A DNA stretch of 28,498 bases. Source: a virus. A program made the translations under genes and the position numbers. The stretch is taken from the IMG/VR virus record IMGVR_UViG_3300001533_002507, positions 1-28,498 of that record, one strand, 5' to 3'. The notes beneath the pieces are model-generated. The model had not been told where the DNA came from, ran no database searches, and saw only the letters and a program-made list of their open reading frames with translations. Positions 6,821 to 15,600 of the stretch are shown here, in pieces. The first letter of the stretch is position 1, and each line of letters begins with the position of its first letter.

Positions 6821-7534
6821 ATGGCGACTGATCCTCGTTATATGTCGTTCGACCATAAGTATGTAGAGACGGTCACTGTGACCGACGCTACTGCACTTAC
6901 TAATGGCATCGAGCGCTGCCGCTTCGTCAAGAGAAGTGGCGCTTATCCTGGTGCTGGCGAATACGCCGCCGGGATTAATGTTTATAAGCTGTACGGTCAG
7001 GGCGAACTGACCGACAAGGGTTATCAGGTAGAAGACGCGTCTATGACCGCTCTTACCGGTACTCTGGCCATCAACACCAGTGGTGTTGTGACGGGTACCA
7101 CTACCAACTTTGACCCTGAACTCAACGTCGGCGACACCATCAAGATTGGTGCGCAACTATTTCGGGTTATGACCCGGACTAGCGATACCGCTGCCACCGT
7201 GCTGCCTGCGCCCGCTAACGCGATCTCTGGCGCTACCGCCTACATCTGGCCCGGTACGTATGAGGGTGAGAGCAATCCGAGCACCACTCCGCGCAAAGGA
7301 GAGGTTTTTGCTTATCAAAACCTACTGAGCATCGTGACCACCGGCATCGCTATTGCCGAAGTTGACTCTGGTTCGACTTTCGCCGTAGACGACGCTGTGT
7401 ACGCTGATGCGACTGGTAAAGCTAGCAGCACCTCTGGTGCTGCAGTTGTGCTTGGCCGTGCGATGGACGTGATTGGCACTGCTGGTGCCGGTCAGTTTAT
7501 TCGGGTGAAGCTTGGTAACGAAGCTGGAGCGTAA
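6821..7534 (+). CDS. Probable capsid decoration (head fibre/cement) protein
   Basis: This 237-residue protein lies directly before the major capsid gene. It has the Gly/Ala/Val-rich beta build of DUF2190-like decoration proteins (N-terminal YVETVTVTDATALTNG; C-terminal GAAVVLGRAMDVIGTAGAGQ). Residues about 78-145 are an inserted module, LTGTLAINTSGVVTGTTTNF, similar to one in the tail sheath. It has the best ribosome binding site in the window, AGGAGG 7 nt before ATG 6821, as expected for a protein made in large amounts. It follows two tandem hairpins. Decoration proteins bind the outside of the expanded capsid and stabilise it. Confidence 0.7.
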   Translation: MATDPRYMSFDHKYVETVTVTDATALTNGIERCRFVKRSGAYPGAGEYAAGINVYKLYGQGELTDKGYQVEDASMTALTGTLAINTSGVVTGTTTNFDPELNVGDTIKIGAQLFRVMTRTSDTAATVLPAPANAISGATAYIWPGTYEGESNPSTTPRKGEVFAYQNLLSIVTTGIAIAEVDSGSTFAVDDAVYADATGKASSTSGAAVVLGRAMDVIGTAGAGQFIRVKLGNEAGA

Positions 7535-7540
7535 TTAACT

Positions 7541-8530
7541 ATGATGAATCTAGATCAAGTCCGTGTAGTGGACCCTATCCTTACGCAGATTGCGCAAGGG
7601 TATAAAAATGCAGATGGTGTTGCTACTTTCTTTGCGCCATCCGTTAGTCTAAACGTACGCGCCGGGAGGACTCTTACCTTCGGTAAAGAGGCCTTCGCTG
7701 CGCAGTCATTCCTGCGCGCCCCTGGTACCAATATTCAGAAGATTCAAAACGATTTCGGAACTCGGAGCTTCTCGCTTCGCCAAGAAGCTATTAGCTGGGA
7801 GATTGCTGAGGAAGTTGCTGCTGAAGCTAAAAATGGTGCTGCTGCTATCGACCTTCGCGCTTATGCCGCTAAAGATGCCGCAAACCGCCTAATGCAGTCG
7901 TTCGAAGTATATGTGGCTGAGAGGGTACAGGACATTACCCAGTACGAATCTGGTAACGTTCTCGACCTTGCTACTTATAACTCTGGTGCTGATCAGTTCA
8001 ACAGCCCCACTTCTGACATTGAGGTACTTATTGATGACATGAGGGAGCAAGTTCGCTCCCAGTGCTCTGTGTACCCCAACAAGATGGTATTGAGCCCCGA
8101 TGCCTTTAACGCCCTCAAGCGTAATAAGCGCATTCGTGACTTCATGCAGCGCGGTGTGCTAATCAACGAACGCTCATTGGCCGAGATTTTCGGCCTCGAC
8201 GAGATTCGTGTTGCACGTCGTCTTAAGCTCAATCAGGAAACTGGTGGTCTAGAAAATATCTACGATAACGTAGCTATTCTCTTCTATCATCCTTCCTCTG
8301 CTACCGACGGATTTACCCCGGCTCTTGATGCCAACTATGGTAATCCGGCCTTTGCTTATACCTATCAGCTCAGCGGATTCCCTGTGAGCACGCCTGAAAG
8401 ATTCAACATGGATCGGAGAACCTTCACCGGAGACATTCTGGTCGAACGTGAATTCCAACTAGTTGGTTTGGGCGAGACAGGTAGAGCAGGTGCAGGTGCA
8501 GTGTTCCTCAATCCAGTAGGCTCTGCCTGA
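7541..8530 (+). CDS. Major capsid protein, HK97-fold type
   Basis: This 329-residue protein builds the icosahedral shell. Its position after protease/scaffold and decoration genes and before a strong terminator is typical. Sequence signs are an N-arm region, VDPILTQIAQGYKNADGVA, a long helix with ISWEIAEEVAAEAKNG and DAANRLMQSFEVYVAE (the spine helix), and a region with NKMVLSPDAFNALKRNKRIR typical of the peptidase-processed capsid families. Two adjacent ATGs (7541, 7544) could be the start; the gene begins 6 nt after the decoration gene ends. Homopolymers and rare codons are absent and the frame is clean. Confidence 0.88.
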   Translation: MMNLDQVRVVDPILTQIAQGYKNADGVATFFAPSVSLNVRAGRTLTFGKEAFAAQSFLRAPGTNIQKIQNDFGTRSFSLRQEAISWEIAEEVAAEAKNGAAAIDLRAYAAKDAANRLMQSFEVYVAERVQDITQYESGNVLDLATYNSGADQFNSPTSDIEVLIDDMREQVRSQCSVYPNKMVLSPDAFNALKRNKRIRDFMQRGVLINERSLAEIFGLDEIRVARRLKLNQETGGLENIYDNVAILFYHPSSATDGFTPALDANYGNPAFAYTYQLSGFPVSTPERFNMDRRTFTGDILVEREFQLVGLGETGRAGAGAVFLNPVGSA

Positions 8531-8557
8531 TAAATATAACCCTAAAGTTATAACTTT

Positions 8558-8583
8558 GCCCGCCAAATAGCGGGCTTTTTTTT
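8558..8583 (+). terminator. Rho-independent terminator after the major capsid gene
   Basis: GCCCGC-CAAATA-GCGGGC followed by eight T (8576-8583) is a textbook terminator. It lies 28 nt after the capsid stop codon and ends the plus-strand late block. Confidence 0.92.
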
Positions 8584-8596
8584 ACTCTGATGCAGT

Positions 8597-9228
8597 TCAC
8601 CCCTTGTGTTGTTTTACATTTCCTAAAGCTACCTGAGAAAGAGCACTTTTGCTTAATTTTTCTTCAGGAAACATTTTTTACTAAGTCGGATCCAGATATA
8701 CCTGTAATTTTTCCATGTTTAGGGTGAAACCAATCTCTAGGCTTATAGTTGTGATGTTTTTCTCCCACTCTAGATTCAGATATTTTTGCTTTAGACTCCT
8801 CAGTATGCTTTCTTCCATAATTAGGAGATAACTCTCCCCGTTTACCATATTGTGGATGATTTTCACCTGACATTCTCTCAGACAACTTTTGCTTAGTACT
8901 GTTTTTTAATGGTTTTCCGTAATTAGGGTGATTCTCTCCGCTCAAAGATTCTGAAATTTTTCTCCTGTGCTCCTCTGAAAAAGTTTTACCAAAATTTGGA
9001 GATAGCTCACCAGACTTTCCATGCATCGGATTATTATCTCCACTCATCCTTTCAGACATAGTTTTCGTGAAGTAAAACAATTCTTTCTCTGGGAGGAGTA
9101 CGACAGTATCTGCCACTATTTTGATAGGGCCTCTCAGGCCTCCCCTTCCCAATATAATACGGAGTACCATTTTTCCTCATATACGCATACACCGCGAAGT
9201 TCGTATCAACGGAAACGGCGTTGCTCAT
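8597..9228 (-). pseudogene. Decayed GIY-YIG homing endonuclease with NUMOD3 repeats
   Basis: Three frames together make one broken gene. From ATG 9228 the first 58 residues include the GIY-YIG start (VYAYMRKNGTPYYIGKG) and end LLHENYV at TGA 9052. The frame then changes and gives four to five NUMOD3 DNA-binding repeats (MSERMSGDNNPMHGK, ISESLSGENHPNYGK, LSERMSGENHPQYGK, ISESRVGEKHHNY) and a C-terminal domain with WFHPKHGKITG. A third frame after a run of six A continues MFPEEKLSKSALSQVALG to TGA 8597. The middle of the nuclease domain is missing, probably deleted. The gene opposes its neighbours and looks AT-richer, as is usual for mobile endonucleases. It should be inactive. Confidence 0.8.
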
Positions 9229-9279
9229 ACCAAAAGCCTCCTATTCTCACCGTCCTACCATATCTTTCACCTCCCCTGC

Positions 9280-9287
9280 GTTGAAAG
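9280..9287 (+). promoter_or_regulatory. GTTGAAAG-type motif before the gp36-like gene
   Basis: GCGTTGAAAGCTATATAGGAG begins 34 nt before ATG 9314. The AGGAG here is about 17 nt from the ATG, too far to be a normal ribosome binding site. Confidence 0.6.
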
Positions 9288-9313
9288 CTATATAGGAGAA
9301 GTATCATCGGCTT

Positions 9314-10096
9314 ATGCCATACACCCCGCCCCCTGACGCATATGGTGTCGCTAACAACTGCGACCCCGCTACAGTCGACTACTTCATTGAGGTGTTTGGC
9401 TTTAACGAAGCCCTAGAGCTATCTCGCATCGAAGACCCCACCGCAAATACCATCAACCATCAGCGCATCCAGGTAGCCCTTAACGATGCCGCGCAACTGG
9501 TAAACAACTTCATCGAGACTGCACCGCCGCAGGGGAAACTTCTCATTGCCGGCTCTTATCGTCGTACGCAAGCGACTCTGGCTCGGTGGTACCTCGATAC
9601 CCTCAGGCCCCGTCAACAGGTCGTAGACGCCGCAGAGGCGGCCCTGAAGCAACTCGACCTCTGGTCGAGCAAAGCATCGCCTTCAGCCGGACTTAAGTGG
9701 CAAGAAGCTTATCGGTATTGGTCTGGTGCCTGCGCAATGACCATGTCGAATACGCAGCGCGACCGGGCATTCACTCCTGCATCTCTGTCTCGCTGGGAGC
9801 AGCGCTGGGGCACCAACAACAGGTGGTCGCCATATGTTCGTAAGGGAGCGCTGGTGGCGGATAATGTGACTCCAAGACAACCCAGTGGTTCTCTGGATAG
9901 GCAGAACCCCACCCTGATCGGAGATAGCACGCTGGCCGTCAATAAACTCTTCGACGAGCTTGAAACCACCCGAGACGTCGCATCGTTCACTGATACCCAG
10001 AACGCGGCTACACCGGAGGAGGGGGATGTCCTGGTAGTGGAGAATACGGACGGCGATATTACTACCGGCGGCCTAGAAGAAGCCGACAGCTTCTGA
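9314..10096 (+). CDS. Head completion/connector protein, Mu gp36-like (DUF1320-type)
   Basis: The N-terminal 130 residues have the DUF1320 pattern. An FIEVFGFNEALELSRIED segment is followed by INHQRIQVALNDAAQLVNNFIE, then a helix with LIAGSYRRTQATLARWYLDT and an AEAALKQLDLWSSK helix. In Mu-like phages this protein sits between head and tail. The rest (to 260 residues) is longer than the usual 140 and ends in an acidic tail (ENTDGDITTGGLEEADSF); the extension may bind a partner. It is followed by a small structural gene and then a gp37-like gene, the Mu-type order. The start is ATG 9314 behind a GTTGAAAG motif. Confidence 0.7.
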   Translation: MPYTPPPDAYGVANNCDPATVDYFIEVFGFNEALELSRIEDPTANTINHQRIQVALNDAAQLVNNFIETAPPQGKLLIAGSYRRTQATLARWYLDTLRPRQQVVDAAEAALKQLDLWSSKASPSAGLKWQEAYRYWSGACAMTMSNTQRDRAFTPASLSRWEQRWGTNNRWSPYVRKGALVADNVTPRQPSGSLDRQNPTLIGDSTLAVNKLFDELETTRDVASFTDTQNAATPEEGDVLVVENTDGDITTGGLEEADSF

Positions 10097-10117
10097 CACG
10101 ATTAAGAGGATTGAACA

Positions 10118-10477
10118 ATGCTAAGTGGAGATGAAAACCAGACATACGGATACGACCCATTGAATCCCGGTTTACCGGGAGGATCGGGGTCGGTAGTGGT
10201 TATTCCGAGTAACGGAACTACGGAATGTGGCTATAATACAAGCGGTCTCCAAGGGCTGACACATAGCAGTTTTGGAGTGTTCCCCGATACAACGGCTTAT
10301 AAGCAATCTGCCAGCGAACTCAGGCAGTATATCATCAACCTCGAAGCGACTAGACGTCTTCGCGACCTTGCTGATATCAACTTTACTCGTTCTCCTATGC
10401 CCGGAGACATAATGGCGTATAATTATACCACCGGACTCTGGGAACTCCTGGATTTCGTATCAGGCGGGGAGTTCTAA
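10118..10477 (+). CDS. Small structural protein with a fibre-like C-terminus, 119 aa
   Basis: The gene begins at ATG 10118 with AAGAGGA upstream, 21 nt after the gp36-like gene. The N-terminal half is Gly/Ser/Asn-rich. The C-terminus has LADINFTRSPMPGDIMAYNY followed by TGLWELLDF. This resembles the common phage fibre and structural motif 'LxDVD...GDxLxYxxxTGxWxxx'. It has no membrane segment. It ends overlapping the convergent deaminase gene by 18 nt. It may be a head or neck fibre. The family is not certain. Confidence 0.65.
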   Translation: MLSGDENQTYGYDPLNPGLPGGSGSVVVIPSNGTTECGYNTSGLQGLTHSSFGVFPDTTAYKQSASELRQYIINLEATRRLRDLADINFTRSPMPGDIMAYNYTTGLWELLDFVSGGEF

Positions 10478-10849
10478 GGCCTCCCAAGAGCCATCGTCAG
10501 TAGAGTAATAGACACTCCGAATCTTTGATTCGCTGATGGCAAGTTGACACACTGCGCAGGGCTTAGAGAGACGGAATTTGCCAGACTTATCTAGTCTGCC
10601 AACAACAAGAGTGTCACAAGATTCCTTTGCCCTTAACAACGCCCTTATCTCGGCGTGTAAAGACCGGCGATAGGGTTCACCGGCCATATCCGCTAAGCGG
10701 GACTGGAGGGGATGTGTTTTCCCCTCCATATTCGATGCGCTGACAACGAGGCGGTTCTTGCGGAAGAGAAGGCAACCTACACGTCTTCTGCTCGTAGAAG
10801 ACAGGGCAACACTTCTTACTTGATCTTCAACCCTACTATCAATTTTCAA
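10460..10849 (-). CDS. Cytidine/deoxycytidylate deaminase-like protein
   Basis: The zinc-binding pattern of this superfamily is complete: H65-A66-E67 (LHAEIRAL) and P97-C98-x2-C101 (SKPCAVCQLAI). The His and two Cys bind zinc and the Glu shuttles protons. At 129 residues it is a short member, without the regulatory insert of phage dCMP deaminases. The substrate could be dCMP, cytidine or a guanine/RNA target. In a phage, feeding the dUMP/dTMP pool is most likely. The frame starts with TTG 10849 close behind AAGGAG, overlapping the upstream membrane protein gene by 11 nt, so the two are co-transcribed. Confidence 0.75.
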   Translation of the reverse strand: MKIDSRVEDQVRSVALSSTSRRRVGCLLFRKNRLVVSASNMEGKTHPLQSRLADMAGEPYRRSLHAEIRALLRAKESCDTLVVGRLDKSGKFRLSKPCAVCQLAISESKIRSVYYSTDDGSWEALELPA

Positions 10850-11180
10850 TCTCCTTAGCCTTCCTCATACAAGCTTCTCCCCAGCTTAACACATCTTGCT
10901 CCCTGAAGTACTTTGAGACCGGGACTTCCTGATCCAAAACCCTCTCGCCGCTGTCCAGACGCTCCATGCGTAGGTAACCATAGGTGTCCGTCTGCATAAG
11001 GACGTAGCAGCGATAGGCGTCGTCTAAAGTGTTTTCCCAGGTGATTTTGTTAGACATGGCGAGAAGAATAAGGTGTCTTAGGGCGTAAAACCCCATCACG
11101 AACCCTATCACTATAGCAAGAAAACCTAGCAGAAGCAAGGTTAAGAGAATCGATAGAATTATCGACGTTTCAAAGTTCAT
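10839..11180 (-). CDS. Small membrane protein, 113 aa
   Basis: The N-terminus is one or two membrane segments (about residues 6-42: IILSILLTLLLLGFLAIVIG, then FVMGFYALRHLILLAM). A soluble part with YRCYVLMQTDTYGYLRMERL follows. There is no signal peptidase site. It is the first gene of a two-gene minus-strand unit with the deaminase, placed between head-tail genes on the other strand. ATG 11180 is only 7 nt from the plus-strand motif at 11188. No family is recognised, and nothing links it to lysis beyond the membrane segment. Confidence 0.6.
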   Translation of the reverse strand: MNFETSIILSILLTLLLLGFLAIVIGFVMGFYALRHLILLAMSNKITWENTLDDAYRCYVLMQTDTYGYLRMERLDSGERVLDQEVPVSKYFREQDVLSWGEACMRKAKEIEN

Positions 11181-11187
11181 GGAATGC

Positions 11188-11195
11188 GTTGAAAG
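11188..11195 (+). promoter_or_regulatory. GTTGAAAG-type motif before the gp37-like gene
   Basis: GCGTTGAAAGCTAATAAG begins 33 nt before ATG 11221. CATAAC at 11211-11216 is 16 nt after TTGAAA. There is no Shine-Dalgarno sequence between motif and ATG. Confidence 0.6.
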
Positions 11196-11220
11196 CTAAT
11201 AAGACGTTAACATAACCCTA

Positions 11221-12171
11221 ATGCTCCTCGAGATCGAGAATCAGCTCTATCGTCGTGTCCATGGGACTCTTGGCCAAAGCGCCGTGGTCCTTAGGCTCGC
11301 AGAGGAACTCGACCAATCGGGTCGAGTGGCTGAAGGGGCAATGATAATCGTCGCGTTTACAAACGGAAACACAGATAACCCCAATAAAGGGGCGTACATA
11401 CCTACTATACGTAAGAGATCATTAAACTATACTCTTACCCTTGTACAGAAGCAAGCACAGAGGGAAGGACACTCTTTCTGTCTTCCTATTCTCGATTTGT
11501 TAGCAGATTCTATAACAGGATGGGTACCTGAAATACCAGGTCTCGAGTTTCAAACCGGTTTCGAATTAGGACCAGAACGTTTTGTTCAAGTAACAAAAGA
11601 GGCGTCTCAGTTTATCTACGAGCAATCATATACCATCGAAGTGTTGATACCGGACGGTAGGTTTTACTCCCAGCCCTGCGCAGCATTCGATCCCATCGAA
11701 GTGGGTGATTTTCTTCCTATTCGTAAGTGCCTGGTTACTCCGGGCTCTGAGAGTCGGCAGACCGGCCTCGCTGTATGGCGACGGACGATAGGAGAGGGAG
11801 AGGTCCAGAAGTATGTAGTGGAAGACAACAGGTGTGGAAGGCTTACAGGGGACAACTTGAGCGTTCAGTGTACTGGCGAGGAGGGATCAGGCAACGCCAC
11901 CTACGAATTTGTCCCCATCACCGCTATTGGAACTGATGGCAGTGTGGACAACAGCAAGGTTGTGACTGGAACTCTCACTAATGTGTGGAAATGTAATAGA
12001 GAGGGTATAAAATCTAGGGAAGATATACCTCCGTGGTTTAAACTCAACATCGAAATGGGTCTGTGGAGAAATAGCATAGGAACCGTACCCAATACCGAGG
12101 CGGAAACAAGCGCTTATCAGGTTATAACACAAGATTTGAATAGAAAATATAATGAGGATACTGCCACGTAA
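11221..12171 (+). CDS. Mu gp37-like head-tail protein with C-terminal extension
   Basis: The first 150 residues match the gp37 pattern: MLLEIENQLYRRV at the N-terminus, GAMIIVAFTNGNTDNP in the core strand, and SLNYTLTLVQKQAQREGHSF followed by LLADSITGWVP. Family members are usually about 180 residues. This one has 316, with an extra C-terminal region containing six Cys (for example NRCGRLTGDNLSVQCTGEEG) that is not part of the core family. It follows the gp36-like and small structural genes, as in Mu-type phages, and probably acts in joining head and tail. The first 150 codons use a style like the capsid genes. The function of the extension is unknown. Confidence 0.7.
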   Translation: MLLEIENQLYRRVHGTLGQSAVVLRLAEELDQSGRVAEGAMIIVAFTNGNTDNPNKGAYIPTIRKRSLNYTLTLVQKQAQREGHSFCLPILDLLADSITGWVPEIPGLEFQTGFELGPERFVQVTKEASQFIYEQSYTIEVLIPDGRFYSQPCAAFDPIEVGDFLPIRKCLVTPGSESRQTGLAVWRRTIGEGEVQKYVVEDNRCGRLTGDNLSVQCTGEEGSGNATYEFVPITAIGTDGSVDNSKVVTGTLTNVWKCNREGIKSREDIPPWFKLNIEMGLWRNSIGTVPNTEAETSAYQVITQDLNRKYNEDTAT

Positions 12172-12194
12172 TCCTTTTCTACCCCCTCCCCGCC

Positions 12195-12608
12195 ATGGAA
12201 ACCGAATTTATCGACGCTCTCACAGCACAATACAATCTTGCCGGAGCAGCCCAGCTAGCTCACTGGAACTCAGTGGGCGAGAATTTTTACTCCTTCCATT
12301 TGTTGTTCATGAGAATCTACGAAATGGTAGAAGAAAAGATTGATGCACTTGCCGAGCAGGCAAGGGGTAAAGGTGTTGAAATTCCCGCTAAAATTTTTAA
12401 TAGTGTTCCTGAGATTGAGTGGGACGATTGTAGTGAATTGGCCAAAGAAATCCTCAAGGTGTGTGAAGAACTATGCGATGCTTTGGACAAACTGCACAAG
12501 AAGGCGGATGAAAAAGCTGAGTACGGTGTTCTCAATGTAATCGAGGACATCTTATCCGATTGCAACACGGTAAGATACCTGCTCAGCTCAGTCATCAACA
12601 AGATCTGA
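12195..12608 (+). CDS. Dps-like ferritin-fold protein
   Basis: The 137-residue four-helix protein carries the Dps ferroxidase pattern H23, H35, D50, E54 (LAHWNSVGEN ... SFHLLF ... KIDALAEQ). The intervals of 12, 15 and 4 residues are those of E. coli Dps H51, H63, D78 and E82. Dps proteins form 12-subunit shells that oxidise iron with hydrogen peroxide and protect DNA. It lacks the basic N-terminal DNA-binding tail of E. coli Dps. The gene follows a gp37-like gene by 23 nt. Its stop codon abuts the stop codon of the convergent DNA polymerase gene with no space and no visible terminator. A virion or protective role in a photosynthetic host is inferred. Confidence 0.75.
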   Translation: METEFIDALTAQYNLAGAAQLAHWNSVGENFYSFHLLFMRIYEMVEEKIDALAEQARGKGVEIPAKIFNSVPEIEWDDCSELAKEILKVCEELCDALDKLHKKADEKAEYGVLNVIEDILSDCNTVRYLLSSVINKI

Positions 12609-15600
12609 CTAGAGAATCGTATAACAGACGGGGATTAGCCCGGAGCTAGGAGAACCTATCCTGGTGAATGCGCCGTAGGACAAATCAAGGATTCGTCCGC
12701 CGCTATAAGGTCCCCTATCATTGACCCTTACAACCACGGATTTTTTACTCCTCCTATTGGTGACTCGGACCCTGGTGCCCATGGGCAACCTCTTGTGCGC
12801 CGTAGTCATCTTGCTGGGGCGCATAACCTCCCCAGAAGCAGTAATTTGGCCTGCAAATCCATCGCCTCTGCCATAATACGAGGCGATGCCGCACTGTGTC
12901 GCGGCGACAAGTTGCACAGGAACCAGGCTAGAGATCGTATGGGCACGGCCATCCGGCTCGGGGGTAGTCTGGGAGACGGTCACCGTACTCGCCGTAGCCG
13001 CCTTCCTAAAAATCTTATCGATCTCGATACTACTGAACCAGGCATTGGCATGTGGCATCTCGCAGATCCCGTAGTTGTACCGCAGCCATGCCCAAGACCA
13101 GAGGTGGGCGACTTGATACAGAGCGGCGACGACATCGGCGTCAGATTCTCGGCACATGTACAAAACACTGTCATGAACCGACATGCAGAACCTAGCTTTT
13201 ACACCATACCTCTGAGTCAAGTACTCCATCGCAGTCAAAAAGGCATGAAGCATCGCGCTTCCGGTAGACTGGATAACCCAGTTATTCCTCATAGTGAAGA
13301 AATCTTTCCCAACATTTTGAGGACGGAAAGCAGTAGACATTCTGGTGCCACTTAAAGGGTTTCTGGGAATTTCCGAGTTAGCGATCCTGGACATTTCATT
13401 GTAGGCAAAGGAGTCGCTGCCACCTATTAAATTGCCAGAGAAATCGCTGGCCTTCTTGCCCTTCTTCCTCTCAATTAGGGTTTTTCCCATCTCCTCTGCA
13501 TCTTTTAGACTAATAGTCTTATTTCCTTTCCTAATAGTAGCGGCTAGAGTTTTAACGCCGGAACCATAAAGCATGCCGTAGTTACACCCCTTAGCGATAG
13601 ACCTAGAGATACCGATAGTTTTCGCTGTCATCGTATGCATATCGGTGCCGTCTTCCTTCGATCCAGCAAGAACGCTATGGCCGAACTGCGTACTGCCAGC
13701 AATCTTGTGTTCCGAATCTGCAAAGATCGAAGCGACTACTGATTCTTGACCGTCATAGTCGGAAGATACAAAGGTCCAGGGAGAACTGACTTGAACCCTA
13801 GTCTTCACCTCAGTACCAATCTTGTCCGGCTTAGGATCGGGCACTGTGAGCCAGAGGTGTTCACCAGCCCGGTTAGTAGCGGTATTGTGAGGGATGGTCT
13901 GAGGGACCACTACGGTCAGATCGGAGTCTAGAGAAGGCAGTGGCAACTGCTCTTTCACCCTGCTACGGACAGAGGTCCAGTAAGACACCTTGACGGCCAA
14001 CTGGATTAGCTCTTGAGCCTGAGGCAGATCGCTAGATAACACGCCTGATTCGAAATCGTCAATGTAATCTTTACTAAGAACTCCCCCTACGTTAAGTCCT
14101 TCTCCGTTGGGATGGGGAACTCGCACATACTCGAACTTTTCAACATCGAGATAAGTCCAGCCCTTAGAGCTATCATAGACCATGGGTTGTCCGTTCCACT
14201 TCAATCTCAACAAGATGTGGCTAAGCCTACTTTTTGTGGTGATAGGCTCGAGGACGATTTTTCCCAACTCCCTGTCGTTCTTGGCATTTTTTCTGTACCA
14301 CATGGGAATCCCGTACCAGACCGACTTAGGCTGTCCGTTCTTTTTCAGAGAAAAATTAGCCTCCCAATCTAGCTGAGAGAGCCAAGGATCAGATTCCACG
14401 TCAATTGCGTCGTTCTTCCAGTCTTCAAGTAACTGCTCTGCCAAGCCACTAAGGAGTTCGTCTTGCCTGTCTACAGACTCGGACCAGATCTTTTCACATC
14501 CCTCGACCCAATCCTTCCAACCCGGAGTTACCGGGAGAATCGAAGATGTCTGAGCAAAATGCCCGTAGAGAGTCGTCAGAGACGGATTTGATTGGAGATA
14601 TTTGACGATGAGGATGGAATACAGCTCATGGGTGACTTTCACATCTCTTAAGGCGTAAGAGACGAGTTCTTCTCTGTCGGGGACAAAATCCGACATCGAG
14701 TCGGCTACAACGAAGAGGTTCCGGGTCTTCTTAGATTCTTTCTCCATCCTGACTACGGGACAGCAGTGAAAGTTATAAGCATCGACCAGATTGTTCATAG
14801 ACCCTTTATCCGCCCACTTAGGGGGAGTTTTACTCTCAAACCTGTTCATATCCGCACTCTGTCTAAACCAGAATCTCTGATCGGAAGCTAGTCCGGAGAC
14901 ATTGATATGGGCGGACAATGTGTCGAACCAAAGGTTTCCGAAGGGTTTGCTGGGATTAAACGGATCGTGCTCTAGGTAGTAAGCCTCCTCCGTCCTCTGC
15001 CTATCAAACCCCACATTGTGGGCGATTAGAATGGAATTAGTAGTACCAAGGGGTACGAGTTGTGGGACATAGGGTATCTCAGGGTCAACAAAAGACTCGT
15101 GCATCCAGATCCAGTAAGATCCGGGAGAGAATGCAGTAGCGAGAATCGGGTGCCCGAAGTCAGTCCCCTTTACGAAGGTTTCGCAGTCAAAAATAGCAAT
15201 GTCGACGCCGCTCAGGCCTTTGTCGCCCCTGACATCTACGTGCCATTCGCAGAGTTCATCGCACCAGGTATAGCGTACCCATCCAGATTCGTACACTATA
15301 TCTGAAGGGTCAGGTATATCTAGAGTATCGGTATCAGCAAAGTTGCGGAGAGTTTTTACTTTATCGCGCAACAGATCCTTGCTTATCTTGTCAAAATGCC
15401 TTGATACGTTCGAGTCTTCGAGACCGGGTAGGTAAAAGTCGGGGAGTTCTGTAAAAGACTTAGGATTTTTGATGGGGAATTCTACCCCAAACTTCTCCAT
15501 CTCATCGATGATAGGGTTTACCTCTGACCGGTCCAGGCAATAGGATTCCACAGCTTCTTTGCCGAACACCGTCTTAGTCATCTCAGGACTGAGGACGGAG

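Noticed and set aside
8681-8866. Second minus-strand frame within the GIY-YIG remnant
   Set aside because: It is a shadow of the NUMOD3 repeat region in a different frame, with no conserved motif of its own.
9021-9336. Plus-strand frames of 71 and 87 residues before the gp36-like gene
   Set aside because: They run antisense to the GIY-YIG remnant and lack ribosome binding sites or familiar protein text.
12795-13355. Plus-strand frame of 186 residues opposite the polymerase gene
   Set aside because: It lies wholly antisense to the RlpA and polymerase domains, which have clear motifs; the composition is that of a shadow frame.
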